Positions 23,501-34,110 of a DNA stretch of 64,000 nt are shown in pieces; position 1 is the stretch's first letter; each line of letters opens with the position of its first letter. The translations under genes and the position numbers were made by a program. Source of the DNA: Tricholoma matsutake (lineage: Eukaryota; Basidiomycota; Agaricomycetes; Agaricales; Tricholomataceae); the NCBI GenBank assembly GCA_026075535.2, contig AP026543.1, positions 11,470,001 through 11,534,000 on the forward strand. The letters are read 5' to 3'. The notes below the pieces were generated by a model. It saw nothing but the letters and a program-made list of their open reading frames with translations, searched no databases and was not told where the DNA came from.

Positions 23501-23933
23501 CATCTGAGGAGGCTGGCATCTCCACCATTTCAGCACGTTGCTTGGTAGCTTTCCAAGGTTTTGCTGATTGAGGGGCCAGGAGCCATTTGACAGGGTTTCC
23601 ATGCTCATCAGACTTCTCGAACGCAAGAGCATCAGCCACGCGTCCAGTGCGGGAGATGCGGCGCTGATCTAAACATCGAGAGAATCATTAGTCACACATA
23701 TATCTGGAAAATATTGACAACATACTCGACTCTGCAGTTGGACCACTGGATGTCGGTGTCATAACGACAGGTGCAGTGGATTCGAGAGGATCTTCATCAC
23801 CTTCAGAGTGATACCAGGTAAAATCGTCGGCAGATGCTGGCTTGGAATGAGTTTGCATGATGGAGACTGGCCAACCTGGAATGTAGATGTTCTCTCTTTT
23901 ATCTTGGAACACGGGAGCTTGAAGGGACGCCAC
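20540..23933 (-). CDS. hAT-family transposase, multi-exon
   Basis: This is a cut-and-paste transposase acting in the nucleus on TAGGG...CCCTA termini. Minus-strand exons include 23933-about 23731, about 23670-23400, about 23357-23205, about 23147-22987, about 22940-22717 and about 22690-22460. Most junctions show GT-AG borders that keep the frame. Recognisable parts are a BED-like zinc-finger region (PGDQHFKCLHG, then VLTIMKKMKYSLNG), VEGKISISLDAWTSS (the first catalytic acidic region), FMTDNTSNNDTLVDRIV and RCMPHTVHLAALK (central RNase H-like fold), and the C-terminal dimerisation domain (PREDFDTCKPLQWWVGCQAQ, 20700-20600). No obvious stop lies inside the predicted exons. The start ATG at 23933 is the first of a long open exon, though an upstream exon cannot be excluded. 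Confidence 0.88.
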
Positions 23934-23947
23934 AATGATGGGGCTTT

Positions 23948-24101
23948 GTCAGAGCGGGTATCCGTATAAGTACTGTGACCTTCTCAAAATTAATTCGATG
24001 CCCCAGCAGACCAGAAAAATTGTGGTCAGAGCGGGTATCCATATAAGTACTGTGACCTTCTAAAAATTAATTCGACACCCCAGCAGACCAGAAAAATTGT
24101 G
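23948..24101. repeat. 77-bp tandem duplication in the hAT element
   Basis: The block starting GTCAGAGCGGGTATCC at 23948 repeats at 24025 with few differences. It lies just upstream of the transposase start and may affect its promoter. Confidence 0.85.
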
Positions 24102-24420
24102 AACGTCATTGAAACAGCTGATCGTAAAGTGAAGTTGGTAAACAAATATCAACAACGCGATCGGCACATGGACACGTGCAGCAATCGATTCTATCAGACT
24201 GAGATAAGGTATCAAAACTAGGTCACATTGAAAGTAAACCGTACATGCCGTCAACGGCCGTTTGCACCCGTCTGAGTATGGCTGAGTACGGCACACAAGC
24301 CGTACAATGTACGGCCGTCTCACATGCATAATATCTGATCAACGGTACGGTTACGGGACCCGTATAATTACGGCTGTGCAGCCGTCAGTTACGGTAACGG
24401 TGCGCAGCCCTAAAATTCAG

Positions 24421-25344
24421 CCTGCTGTGGTATAAAATAATGACTGAGCAAAAAAAACATTCCATCTATTTGATGTTTGAGTATTAAAAGCACCCCTATA
24501 ATTCATTCATTTTCAAGAAGAAATTTCATCCTACTCACTTATGAAAAAGTTGTAATAAAATATGTCTGACTTCCATCCATTTGAGGTTTGAAATCTACAG
24601 TATTAAAACCACCCCTACAATCCATTCATTTACAAGAAGAAATTTCATCCTATTCACTTATGAAAAAGTTGTAATAAAATATGTCTGAATTCCATCCATT
24701 TGAGGTTTGAAATCTACAGTATGAAAATTCATCCCAAGTTCATCCATTATATATCCATCCATTTACATTAGATATTTCCCATTTTCTTACTTGAACGGCT
24801 GAAATCCATACCCTACCAGTCTCACAGTGCAAGTTTCAACCAAATACAATGTATCATCTTTATCATATGCCTTTGAACTTTGAAGTCAGCATCCAGTGGA
24901 AAGTTCTGACTTGGTTTGCTCAGCTCACATGTGGTACATGTGGTGGTGAATCCCAGGATTTTGCTCACAGTGCTAAACTCCTACCATTTCTTCTCCCAAT
25001 GAATTTGTTGTATTACCAGTTAAAAGTTTACAAAAAAACAAACACATACTTGGGACTTTAGGCTTTTTCGCTCAGAGAAAAACTTGCTTTACAAGGTAAC
25101 GCTCGTATATTTGTGGACCATGTTTAGTCATGTTAGGGTCTCGCGATCAGGAAAGGCGGACCCGGGAGGTCCCGCCGAACGTGTTTCAACCAACTCGTCA
25201 TCGTCCGCGGTACACCGCCAGGTTTCAAAGACCGACGTTCTATACTAAAACGTAGTGAGAAAGCCTTTCATCTTGATTTCTTCTACATTACACAGTTGAA
25301 AATTGACAATATGTATTTCTTTTTACTGCCTCTAAATCAGAGAC
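24421..25344. repeat. AT-rich repeat with 119-bp tandem units; no gene
   Basis: Between about 24455 and 24740 a unit containing ATGAAAAAGTTGTAATAAAA is repeated with a 119-bp period (about 2.3 copies). From about 25080 the composition changes to host-like sequence, which should hold the promoter of the gene starting at 25345. Confidence 0.6.
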
Positions 25345-26858
25345 ATGAACAAAGGCGCCGGTGCTGCGCAGTATCGTGATACGATTTCATCTACGATACC
25401 GACCCCGACGCCTAGGCAAGCTTCTCTTCACGAGTATGCAGCGACGAATCGCACTTTGGTAGAGATCAATACAAATCTGGTAGCTTAACCACTAAGTATT
25501 AACCTTCCAAAGGCACGCATCTAATTTTTTTTTTTTTTTCAAACTAGGATATGCAACGACATGTCGAAGAATTTAATCGAACTATAACAATTATCCTATG
25601 GTACAAGGTGAACAAGGCAACCGCTATAACAAGATTTTTCATCGACCCCCCACAATAGGCTGGGCTGGAACCTATCCGACTTCAACAGATGATTCCGACA
25701 TTTCCCTACTTCCAGTTACTACGTCTCGCATCTCTAGTGACAGATCTCGGGTTAACAGCAGGATCGTACCTCGATACATACGATCCACGATCAGGAAAAT
25801 GGGAACAACACACCATAAGCACAGTACGTGTTGTCGAGGGCCAACAAAGACTCTTGTATCGCATTCGCAAGAGCCTCTTTGAAGGTATACCAGAGACAGA
25901 TTGCCTGAGTCTTTCTGAGGAAGTGCAATCCCAGTCTCCCCCGAGACGTTCTTCCATTTTGCCTCCTCCATCCCCACCGGGAGACACTCCAAAGAACGAC
26001 ACATTAAAGCGTGCCGCACCTGAACAATTAACTCCACCGGGGAAAGTTCATATCCCCAACAATTACTATAAGGCTTCGCCACCCTCGTCTGCCTCCGCTG
26101 GAAGCTCATCAACCCCAGCGCCGTCCCCAACCCATTCTTTCGACACGACCAGCGACGCACAATCACCAACGACTAACCAGCCACCCCCACCCCCACCCAA
26201 TCCCATCGTCCCCCTCCAACATGCACCAACATTCTACCCCCCTAATCCTTCCGATCTACCTCAATACCTAATAAACCCCCAATCCTCCACAACAACCATC
26301 CCATACCACCCCCACCCCCCACTCAAGCGCTGGCCAAACGATTACACAGTATCAGAACTAACAGCAGGCTTCCACGCCATGGAAACACTCATTGCGCAAT
26401 CCCCCACGGGGGATTCACTAACCCAGCGCGCGGCGTTCGAGCGCGTGTTCGGGAGCAGATACGTGAAGAGCACCATGTGTCGTCATCGGGGGGTGTGGAG
26501 GAAAGCACAAGGACCGTTGAGAGAACGGTTTGAGGCGATGGGGAATGATGAGGGTGCGTGTTGGGGTGAGTTTGTTAGACGGTTCGAGGGGAGGCCATCC
26601 TCGAAGAGTAGTGTGCGTCAGAGGAATCGGAATGCGAATGGCAATGGAGAAGTTCGTGGTGGTGCGTTGGGAACGACTGGGTTACCACCACCACCTTCGT
26701 CGGGAGGCGTTATGTTGTTCGTTGCTGGTAGTGGTCCTGGATCTGTGAGTAGGGTGGCAGCAGGAGATGGGGTTCAGCCGCCTTCGGCGGTGATTCGACG
26801 TGAGGAAGAGAAGAATGTGGACGAACGACCGATAATGGACTCGCTGCAGAAACCATGA
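25345..26858 (+). CDS. Conserved agaricomycete protein of unknown function
   Basis: Three exons fit: 25345-25479, 25548-25607 and 25659-26858, each a multiple of three, giving about 464 residues. The intron between exons 1 and 2 has a long T-run before CAAACTAG. The N-terminal third reads IILWYKAGLEPIRLQQMIPT, then FPYFQL and WEQHTISTVRVVEGQQRLLY, a pattern I remember from uncharacterised agaricomycete proteins. The middle is low-complexity Pro/Ser (residues about 145-290). A C-terminal helical domain follows (KRWPNDYTVSELTAGFHAM, FERVFGSRYVKSTMCRHRGV, WGEFVRRFEGR). The Arg/Trp-rich C-terminal part could bind nucleic acid, but this is a guess. No signal peptide or membrane segment is seen. 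Confidence 0.8.
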
Positions 26859-27179
26859 AAGATAATGCATGATTTATCTGAATACTACTGTACTGCGTCA
26901 TCTTCGCGTCTATCGATGAACGATGTATCCATAGCATTACCCGCGTTTCCCACCCACCACGCCAATAAACTGACTTCCGGTGAGACCGGTTCCAAGTTTC
27001 CAATCGGGAGTTTGAGTGGTGATGGAACCCCGAGTAAACTTTTTTGTGCTGCCACAGACTCGGCGTTCAGGACCCACCAAGTAATTTACACATATATTGG
27101 GGGGCAGCTGACTTTTCCAATGGCTTCGGACGCGTTTCTAGACTGTAACGGCGGACTCTTTATCCCTTCAGAATCCGGC
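26859..27179 (+). promoter_or_regulatory. Intergenic promoter region of the hydrolase gene
   Basis: 320 bases between the stop of the upstream gene and the chosen ATG. No clear TATA box. The open frame extends upstream of the ATG, but that part lacks family similarity. Confidence 0.4.
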
Positions 27180-29013
27180 ATGGACTCGCTCTTCAGCGTC
27201 GTTGGACTGGGTTTCATGGGCGCCGCGCTCACTTTTGGCACCTCCGTGTTGGAAGATCGGTCACCCACCTTACATTTCCCACCCAACCCTGCTATGATGG
27301 CCGTCAGGAAGGAAAGAAAAGAGACTCGTACGGATTCGGACGATGCCAGTGGGGTTGAATATAGATCCTTGCGAGAGCTTGTGGAGACGAGATGTCCGAG
27401 TCTGTTTACTGAATTTCGCCCGCTGTGGTATCTCTTCAGGAACGCTAGTTGTTTTAATTTTTTTGGGTGATAAGATTGTGGACTGACGCATTTCGTTCTA
27501 CAGTGGTCACTTACAAACCATGTATTGTGTATTTGGCGATTTTTCAAAGACGGACCCTATGTGGTATGAAAGGTGAGCTTCACAACTTACATCTCATCCA
27601 TCTATAAAGACCGATACATAAGTTTTTAATCAGAAAGTATCTTCGTCTATTAGATGGTGGAACTCTGTGAGATCTCCCTATCAATGTGTTTATCACCCCT
27701 TCCTGATCATCATCACTCAGAGGGCTTGACTTTGCACCCGTGGATACCTCTCACCTAAAGGACGACACGCCCATCATCGTTGTTACACACGGCCTGACAG
27801 GAGGTGAGCAGAAAAAGTATTGCTGTTGTTCGGGAGGCTGGTTTGACGTTTTCACTGTAGGCTCGTATGAGCCCTACATTAGAGCAATCCTGCATAGGAC
27901 GTGTGCTCCTGTGGAAGAAGGTGGTTTCGGCTACCGAGCTGTGGTCGTCAACTTCCGTGGATGTAAGGAAATAATAATATCCATCCATGCTGGTGTGTTG
28001 AACGAAACTAAAAAATAAAATAAAAAAACGTAGGTGCGGGGGTTCCTATCACCAGTCAACAACTATACTCTGCCGGTACAACGGACGATCTACGGCAGGC
28101 CATGATGTTCATTGCACACCAGTACCCCAAGGCACCTCTTCACGGACTCGGTTTTTCACTTGGTGCAGGTGTGATGACGAAATACATCGCTGAAGAAGGT
28201 ATGCAAACAAGACTCCAATCAGCCTGCGCTCTCGGCTGCGTAAGTCAACTCGCTACCTCGAGTTATCCGATCACGATCTGACGATGAAAACGAAAAGCCT
28301 TGGGACCTCGAGAAGAATAATATCGGGTATGCATGAAACCATTCAACAACAAACGTTTTCCTAATCTCGACATGACCAGTCTACTAAGCACGTTTATCGG
28401 CAAGCACGTCTACTCGAAAGCCCTTAGTGGAAACCTAACGAATCTAGTGAAGCGGCACATGAAAGCACTCACCGCAGATCCCGAACACCGAGTAGCCAAA
28501 GCCGTCCCCCTCACACTAGCTCTCGACAACCCCACTCTCGAAAAATTCGACGACACATTCACACGAGTAGCAGGCGGTGGCGAGCCCACCTTCCCCTTCG
28601 CAACAGCTCACGATTATTACCGATGGGGATCAAGTCATAACGTTGTCCAAGATCTTACGGTTCCGTTTCTCGCTATCAATGCTGGGGATGACCCAGTTGT
28701 GCGTAGTTCTCCGATGGATAGTGCTGGGAATGGATTGGTGGTCATGGGACTTACGACAGGGGGTGGACATCTTGGATGGTTCCAGGCTGGACCGGGGTAC
28801 GTTGATAGATGGACAACGAAACCGGTGGTGGAATGGTTGAGGCTTGTGATTGATGATATAGTACAGGAGCCAAGAAAGTATCCGTTAATGTACGTTGATG
28901 AAGAAGGGTTTTTGAGGGAAGAAGGAAGGCCGTCACTTGGAATGAAGGAAGTTCCTGGTGGACGTATGTTTGATGCGAATGGGGGTGAGGAAGGGATGCT
29001 GCAAGGGCTTTAG
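27180..29013 (+). CDS. Alpha/beta hydrolase, EMB8/YheT (ABHD1-3) type
   Basis: This is a serine hydrolase of the family that includes yeast Eeb1, Eht1 and Ymr210w, which act on medium-chain acyl esters or monoacylglycerols. The substrate here is unknown. The start MDSLFSVVGLGFMG gives a hydrophobic N-terminal segment that may anchor it in a membrane. Family motifs in order are GHLQTMYC, IIVVTHGLTGG (oxyanion region), NFRGCAGVPIT, GFSLGAG (nucleophile serine), NAGDDPVV (acid) and GGGHLGWF (catalytic histidine), so the triad is complete. Introns at 27573-27633, 27667-27720, 27804-27860, 27963-28033, 28240-28297 and 28327-28380 have GT-AG borders and keep the frame. The first intron, about 27430-27510, is less certain. 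Its 3' end faces the TCF25 gene 51 bases away. Confidence 0.9.
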
Positions 29014-29064
29014 GAGTGCCATAGACGCAATGTACTGGCTATAAATATTATTTATAGTACGAGG

Positions 29065-32009
29065 TCAGTCTTCCTCAGATGAATCCTCTTCCACCGGTAC
29101 TCTCCCCCAAAATCTTCCAATAAAATTCCTCAAAACACGTGGCATTGGCTAAAATAATACGTTTAATAATTAATATCCAGTTTACACGAAAACTCACAGA
29201 AATATATTCCTCCTCGTCCTCGTCCTCCCCCTCCCCCTCCCCCTCCCCCTCCCCCTCCCCCTCCCCCTCCCCCTCCCCCTCCCCCTCCTCCCCCTCCCCC
29301 AAAAACTCAACACCAGGCATTTGTCCTGGCATCCCCCCCTGTTCCGGTACTACACCCTCAGCCAAATGCATCGCCATCATATCCTCCAAAACACCCTCAG
29401 GCATCTGCCCCGCCGCCTGCGCAAACTGCACAATCCCCCTAGGAAACTGATTCGCAAAAGCCGGATTAGCTTCAAAGAACCCCTAACACAATCCAACGTC
29501 AGTTAATCACATTACATACTCCCAATAATAATAAAATCAACCTCTAACTGTCGTCTGAACGCCGCATCAGGGATCAGCTGCGCTAGCCTTCTCTCGTCTA
29601 ATGCCTGTTCCCTCCTCGTCCGTGCGCCCTCCGTAAACGCATCTTCTACCCCTTCGAAGAACGCCTCGTCATACTTGCTCACGGCAGTAGCGGGAGGCAG
29701 CGGATCGCATGCTAATGAACTGCTCGCCGTGAGGCCTCCCAAAGTTGTCCGGGGCACGAAAGCGAAGAGACGCCTACACGTGGCTTCGAGGACGAGGATA
29801 TGGCGATGCGCAGAAGCTTGGGGATTGGAGTGAGTAAAGAGGGTGATGAAGGTGGTGTGTTGAGCTGTTTTCGGAAGCGAGGAGGGGAGGGAGGAAGGGT
29901 ATAATGCTGCGAGGGTTTGGAGGAACCATGAGGAGTATGTGGGGTCTTTCCAGATACCGAAGGACCGCTGAACGTAGAGGTGTGAGAGAAGATGCAGCGC
30001 GGCGTCGGGTGCGGATAGGGAACTGTGTATGTGCATATGTGTCCTCGTCAATGAGTAAGGATACGGGAAAAGATTACCTTGCGTCTGTCTCGATTCTGAA
30101 ATCGCGATGTCCCCTGATAGACACCGATATTGATAGATCGAGTTTATCTGCCAGAAGGGGTACAACTGGCGGGAACCCCGCTATCGCCTCCTTCAGCGCC
30201 TTTGTGCTCTCATCATGTTCCTACACGCATTGTAACTTTTGCGTACACCCACCCACACAACGACTTACCTGGTCTTTCCGCGCATCTTCTCCCATCCTCA
30301 AGGCGAGTGCCCTAGCATACGCCCACCCAGGCAACACACTAGGATCCATCCTCCCATCCACCTTGCCAGATCCTCCCCGCCGCCTCTCCGCAAACCAGTC
30401 ATACAAATCCAATAACCACTCGTGCATCCCTGCTTTCAGCGCTAGCAGGTCGAGGTGCAACAACGCGCCGTGCGGATCTGCCCATGGGTCTAGGGAGTAC
30501 AGCAGTTTCGCAAACTCGAACGCGGTCCGTACGCAGCCGCGCCGCTGGAGGTCTCTGAAAGATGGTTAAGGAAGGGTTGGAGGAAGGGTAAGGAGGAAGG
30601 AAGAAGGACGTACGTTATTTGTCGGTGGATGGCGAGGAAGAAGGGTCGGTTCTCGACGTGGTCAAAGTCGAGTCGATTCGTCCCGCTTGTGAAGGTGAAG
30701 GTGCCTAGGAAGTTGCGCTCGTAAGTGAAAAGAGCGCGGTCGACGAAATCTACGGCTTGCGCGTATTCTAGTAGAGAGTATGAGTATATAGTGGGAGTTA
30801 AGAAGGTAAAAAAAACAACCTTCACGATGACGGTACACTTCTGCAAGCTGGAGGAGAGTGTCCGCATGCCAAGGAAGTTTCGACAAAAGGTCCCAAAACG
30901 CCTCAGGATCTAAAAAAAAAACATAGATTCAACTATCACCCGAATAGAAAACCCGATTCTTACCTCCAGCCATAACACCCTGCAAAAACGCCTTGGTCAC
31001 GCTCATATACCTCTTACTATAAACCACCGTCCACCACCTCTCTCCCCCTCCCCCTTCACCTCCACCCTTCACCCACCCACTCCTCCCCTCCTTCCCACTT
31101 ACCTCCTCCTCCGTCAACCCCCTCAACGACATCCCCTCACGCAGCTTAGGACTCCACCACGTCTCCTTCGGACGCGTTAACTGCGATCTATAATGTCCCC
31201 CCGACGGGTTACTACTTCGCCCTGGACCGGTAGAGTGGTGTTTCGGCTTGTGCGCTTGAACGACTTTGGATCCGAAGAATTTGCGGAGTTCGGTCTCGGG
31301 GTTGAGGTTTGCAGCGGAGATGGAGAGGAGGTGGGCGAGAGTATGCGTGTGCGTGTGCGTGTGTGCGTGGTAAGAGGTGTTGGTGCCCGCGGGGGGGTAG
31401 CTGTGGATATATGAGTGTTGACCGCTAACAACGAGGATGACCTTACTTTGATGATAGTTCAGCCAACGCAGAATCTAGTTCATCTATTCCTCCTTTCTTT
31501 TCTTTCGCTCTTGCTTTTTTCAAAGCCTTCTTTTCGGTTTTCTCAATCTTCACGACGGGCTGAGGAGGAGGAGGAAGAGGATGTATGTCGACGTCTGCCC
31601 CTGGCGTCTTCTTCTTCTTCTTCTTCTACTTGAATCATACCGTTGAGCGCTTTTTATCGAATATACGTGGAACGCTTAAGCCGACCTTCCTAGTACGTGA
31701 TTTCAAGTTGGCAGGTTTGGTTAACCCTTCTCCCCCTTCCCCTTCCTCGCTCTCTCCCCTATCCCCTTCACCTTCACCCACAACATCCTCCTCAACAAGA
31801 AACTAAACCACACAACAACAACAACAAAATTCGTCAATCACACCGAAAATACCTGAATCGCCCATGCTCACGCGTGCTGCTAATCCGACGAGTCCTGGTT
31901 TGATCGGTGGTTCATCCGAGTCTTCGTTTGGGGTTTGGCCGCCGCTGATCGTGAGTGATTGGAGTTCTTCTGTTTCGCGCTGTTGGCGTTTGTTCAGCCG
32001 GGGAGGCAT
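29065..32009 (-). CDS. TCF25/Rqc1-family protein
   Basis: The family member Rqc1 in yeast belongs to the ribosome-associated quality-control complex, which extracts stalled nascent chains; human TCF25 is its homologue. Exon 1 (32009-31842, 56 codons) starts MPPRLNKRQQRETEELQ, and exon 2 (31802-31686, 39 codons) is acidic and basic. Next is a lysine run followed by KTPGADVDIH and KKALKKARAKEKKGG. The family hallmark AANLNPETELRKFFGSKVV lies near 31300-31250, then LPWHADTLLQLAEVYRH, SGTNRLDFDHVENRPFFLAI and RRGCVRTAFEFAKLLYSLDP (helical repeat domain). The C-terminus has an acidic Glu-Gly repeat and ends PMPRVLRNFIGRFWGR. At least eight short introns are needed. Both first exons are multiples of three, which supports this structure. 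The protein is probably ribosome-associated and cytosolic. Confidence 0.9.
29219..29295. repeat. Hexanucleotide microsatellite (CTCCCC)n in the TCF25 gene
   Basis: About ten copies of CTCCCC, read on the minus strand as GGGGAG, encode a Glu-Gly repeat in the acidic tail. Being a six-base unit, length changes keep the frame. Confidence 0.9.
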
Positions 32010-32304
32010 TACGATTGGCGAGCTCGACGGTCGACGTCGGAGTCGGAGTTGTTTGGTCAAGTTGTCCAAGGGCCTGGCACTTCCGATCGATATAACGGTG
32101 GCAACTGAGTCACTTGCCACTGACTTGCCAACATCACTAAAATTTATGAGTTAGTCACTGCAACTTGTGGGCTGTATACCCAAGGAGGGAGTGCAGCTCG
32201 GATAATTTCTGACCTATGGATGTGAGCAATCTGATGATGTATCAGACAAGTATCAGATGATCTCTCGCTCCTTGCTTGCTCCGGCTACTGACTTCAGGAG
32301 ACTC
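32010..32304. promoter_or_regulatory. Upstream region of the TCF25 gene
   Basis: No gene seen. The promoter of the minus-strand TCF25 gene should lie here; no specific element is evident. Confidence 0.4.
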
Positions 32305-33080
32305 CGTCATGTGTAGTCAGAATATCTGGGGTACTATCTGACTCGGCCATATCTGTCGCCGAACATGCCTCAAGGAGCTCTCTCTACCTCGCAGGGGTGA
32401 ACGGCCTCAGGCCGCCCGGGTCGATCCCGCTTTCGACTCAGTCACGCATCAGGGGTAGCATCTCGTGCCGAGCCTCAGGGTGCACGCGTCGAGCGCTTCA
32501 GAACTTCAATCACACAGCCTTCAAGTTGTGTATCTGGCACAGGAGAGCCACACTAACCCGGTATATCAAATGTCGCGCGTACAGATATGGAAGTGTAGCC
32601 TACGGTACGTATGTGCCAGTGTAACACCAAGCTCCGGGTCGTATACCTGAGCATCGAAAATGCAAATGACACGTCTCCTGCTCTTGGCAGACCATCTGCT
32701 TGCTGTGGAGCAGACCGGTGGTAGTCAGAATATCAGGGGCTACTACCTGACTCGGACATTTCTGCCGCAGAATCAGCCCTTTGTTGCCCGAAGGCGTTGT
32801 TTTCTCTACCTCGCAGAACTACACAATCCGAGTCATATGGTTCATACTAGGCCTTATATTGCCCGCCTCGAGCGCTTCATGAACTCAGTCACGGAGGCTT
32901 CAAGTTGTGTATCTACAGGAGACTTGCGTTAACAGGAACATCAAATGTCCCGCGTACAGAGAAGTCCAGCCTGTGATATGCATGTGCCAGTGTAACAGGA
33001 ACCTCCGGTCGTATGCCTGAGTATCGAAGGCAATGACACTTCTCCTGTTCTTGACAGACCATCTACTTGCTGTGGAACAT
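32305..33080. repeat. Diverged tandem duplication, about 370-410 bp units
   Basis: Two adjacent units share GTAGTCAGAATATC (32313 and 32721), CTCTACCTCGCAG, CTTCAAGTTGTGTATCT, ATGTGCCAGTGTAAC and ACCATCTRCTTGCTGTGGA (32691 and 33058). The offset varies from 367 to 408 because of indels. No long coding frame is shared. Nature unknown. Confidence 0.75.
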
Positions 33081-33749
33081 CTTCGGTATAAAGAGCGATA
33101 CAGATGACTCGGATGCCCAACCGCTGGGATGCCTAATTGAATTATAGTTCGTGATTTCAAGTTGGACAACTTGGGGTAACGTGGAAATCAGTCAGCATAC
33201 TTACCTGATGGAACTGCTGCGCGATGACCCTGTTGGTGGGCGTGTCGCAAATTTAGGATCGTGCTGATGTCTTCGGCATATAGTATACCCAGTGCATGTT
33301 AGCGCCCCACGCACTGCGGATTCATGAATTAAATAATGAGCTTGAATATACCGCGGTTACCGGCCATTGGTTGAAGCAGTCTACATCTCTCTAGTAAAAC
33401 CTACAAGCTAATACTCGGAAAGAGTTCACCTTTACATTTCCAATCATTCCCAGAATCCCCACCGGTGGTGGCCAAATGGTGGCATGCCATTTCGGGAATC
33501 TACATGCTGTTGAAAACCGGCATACTGTGCAAATGGATTTTGCACTTCAACTCCGCCTATATTCCGAGTCGGAGGCCAGTAAAGGTAAAGTACCATCTGT
33601 CATTGTAATCGGTCACACGGCAACCCGTGCATCATTTACAAGGGGTACTCGGCACCAGAATAAACGACCATATATGTTGTCAAACACTTGCACATCGGGA
33701 GCAGCAGGTTTTCGGATCAACTGAAAATTCTGCCGAAAACAATAGTAGC
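33081..33749. other. No gene recognised
   Basis: Short open frames only, for example 33476-33724, with no recognisable motif. Confidence 0.4.
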
Positions 33750-33757
33750 GGTCAAGG

Positions 33758-33924
33758 TAGGGCGATTATCCGCGGATTATGTCCACGATTTTTGGGACGC
33801 GGATAATCGCGATTATTTGCACGATTATCGAAGGCGATTATTTGACGTGCTTACATTTTTGCTTACATCACGCAGAAGATCATAGATCTGTCAAAATACC
33901 GTAATCGCCCTCGATAATCGTCAC
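33758..33924. mobile_element. 167-bp MITE made of GATTAT words
   Basis: The segment starts TAGGGCGATTATCCGCGG and ends CGATAATCGTCAC, and it is flanked by a perfect 8-bp duplication GGTCAAGG (33750-33757, 33925-33932). GATTAT/ATAATC occurs repeatedly inside. The TAGGG start and 8-bp duplication suggest a tiny hAT-like MITE. The right terminus is imperfect. Confidence 0.6.
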
Positions 33925-34110
33925 GGTCAAGGTGGCTCGGATTATTGACACGATTTTTGATTCATAATCGTCAATAATTGTTGGAATACAAGACGATATC
34001 GGCCTTCCTGCGACGTGTCACCATGTTGACTCGCCCTTGCGCCGCCGCCACTTGTCGTCTACATCCGTTGACATTCCCGCGACTCGTTTAGATACTTCTT
34101 GCTACACCCT

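Larger units (their letters stand above)
20169..24412 (-). mobile_element. Complete, possibly autonomous hAT transposon
   Basis: 4244 bp, beginning TAGGGCTGCGCACTGTACCG and ending CGGTGCGCAGCCCTA, with a perfect 8-bp duplication AAATTCAG (20161-20168 and 24413-24420). Both ends are packed with the word CCGTA/TACGG over roughly 150 bases, a typical subterminal transposase-binding arrangement for hAT elements. A multi-exon transposase gene runs on the minus strand. The intact duplication and spliceable exons suggest a fairly recent insertion. Confidence 0.95.

Noticed and set aside
18478..24823. A larger element with ends near 18478 and 24823 enclosing the hAT element
   Set aside because: The suggested termini match only loosely and no target duplication could be found.
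26865..27179. Upstream extension of the hydrolase reading frame
   Set aside because: The extension has no family similarity, while the ATG at 27180 gives the expected hydrophobic N-terminus.
29904..30569. 221-codon plus-strand open frame
   Set aside because: It is antisense to clear TCF25 exons and has no motif of its own.
31637..31660. A 15-base GT-AG mini-intron in the TCF25 gene (GTATGATTCAAGTAG) that would remove two stops in frame
   Set aside because: A 60-base intron using donor AAG|GTCGGC and the same acceptor also keeps the frame, gives a typical lysine-rich sequence, and makes exon 2 a multiple of three.
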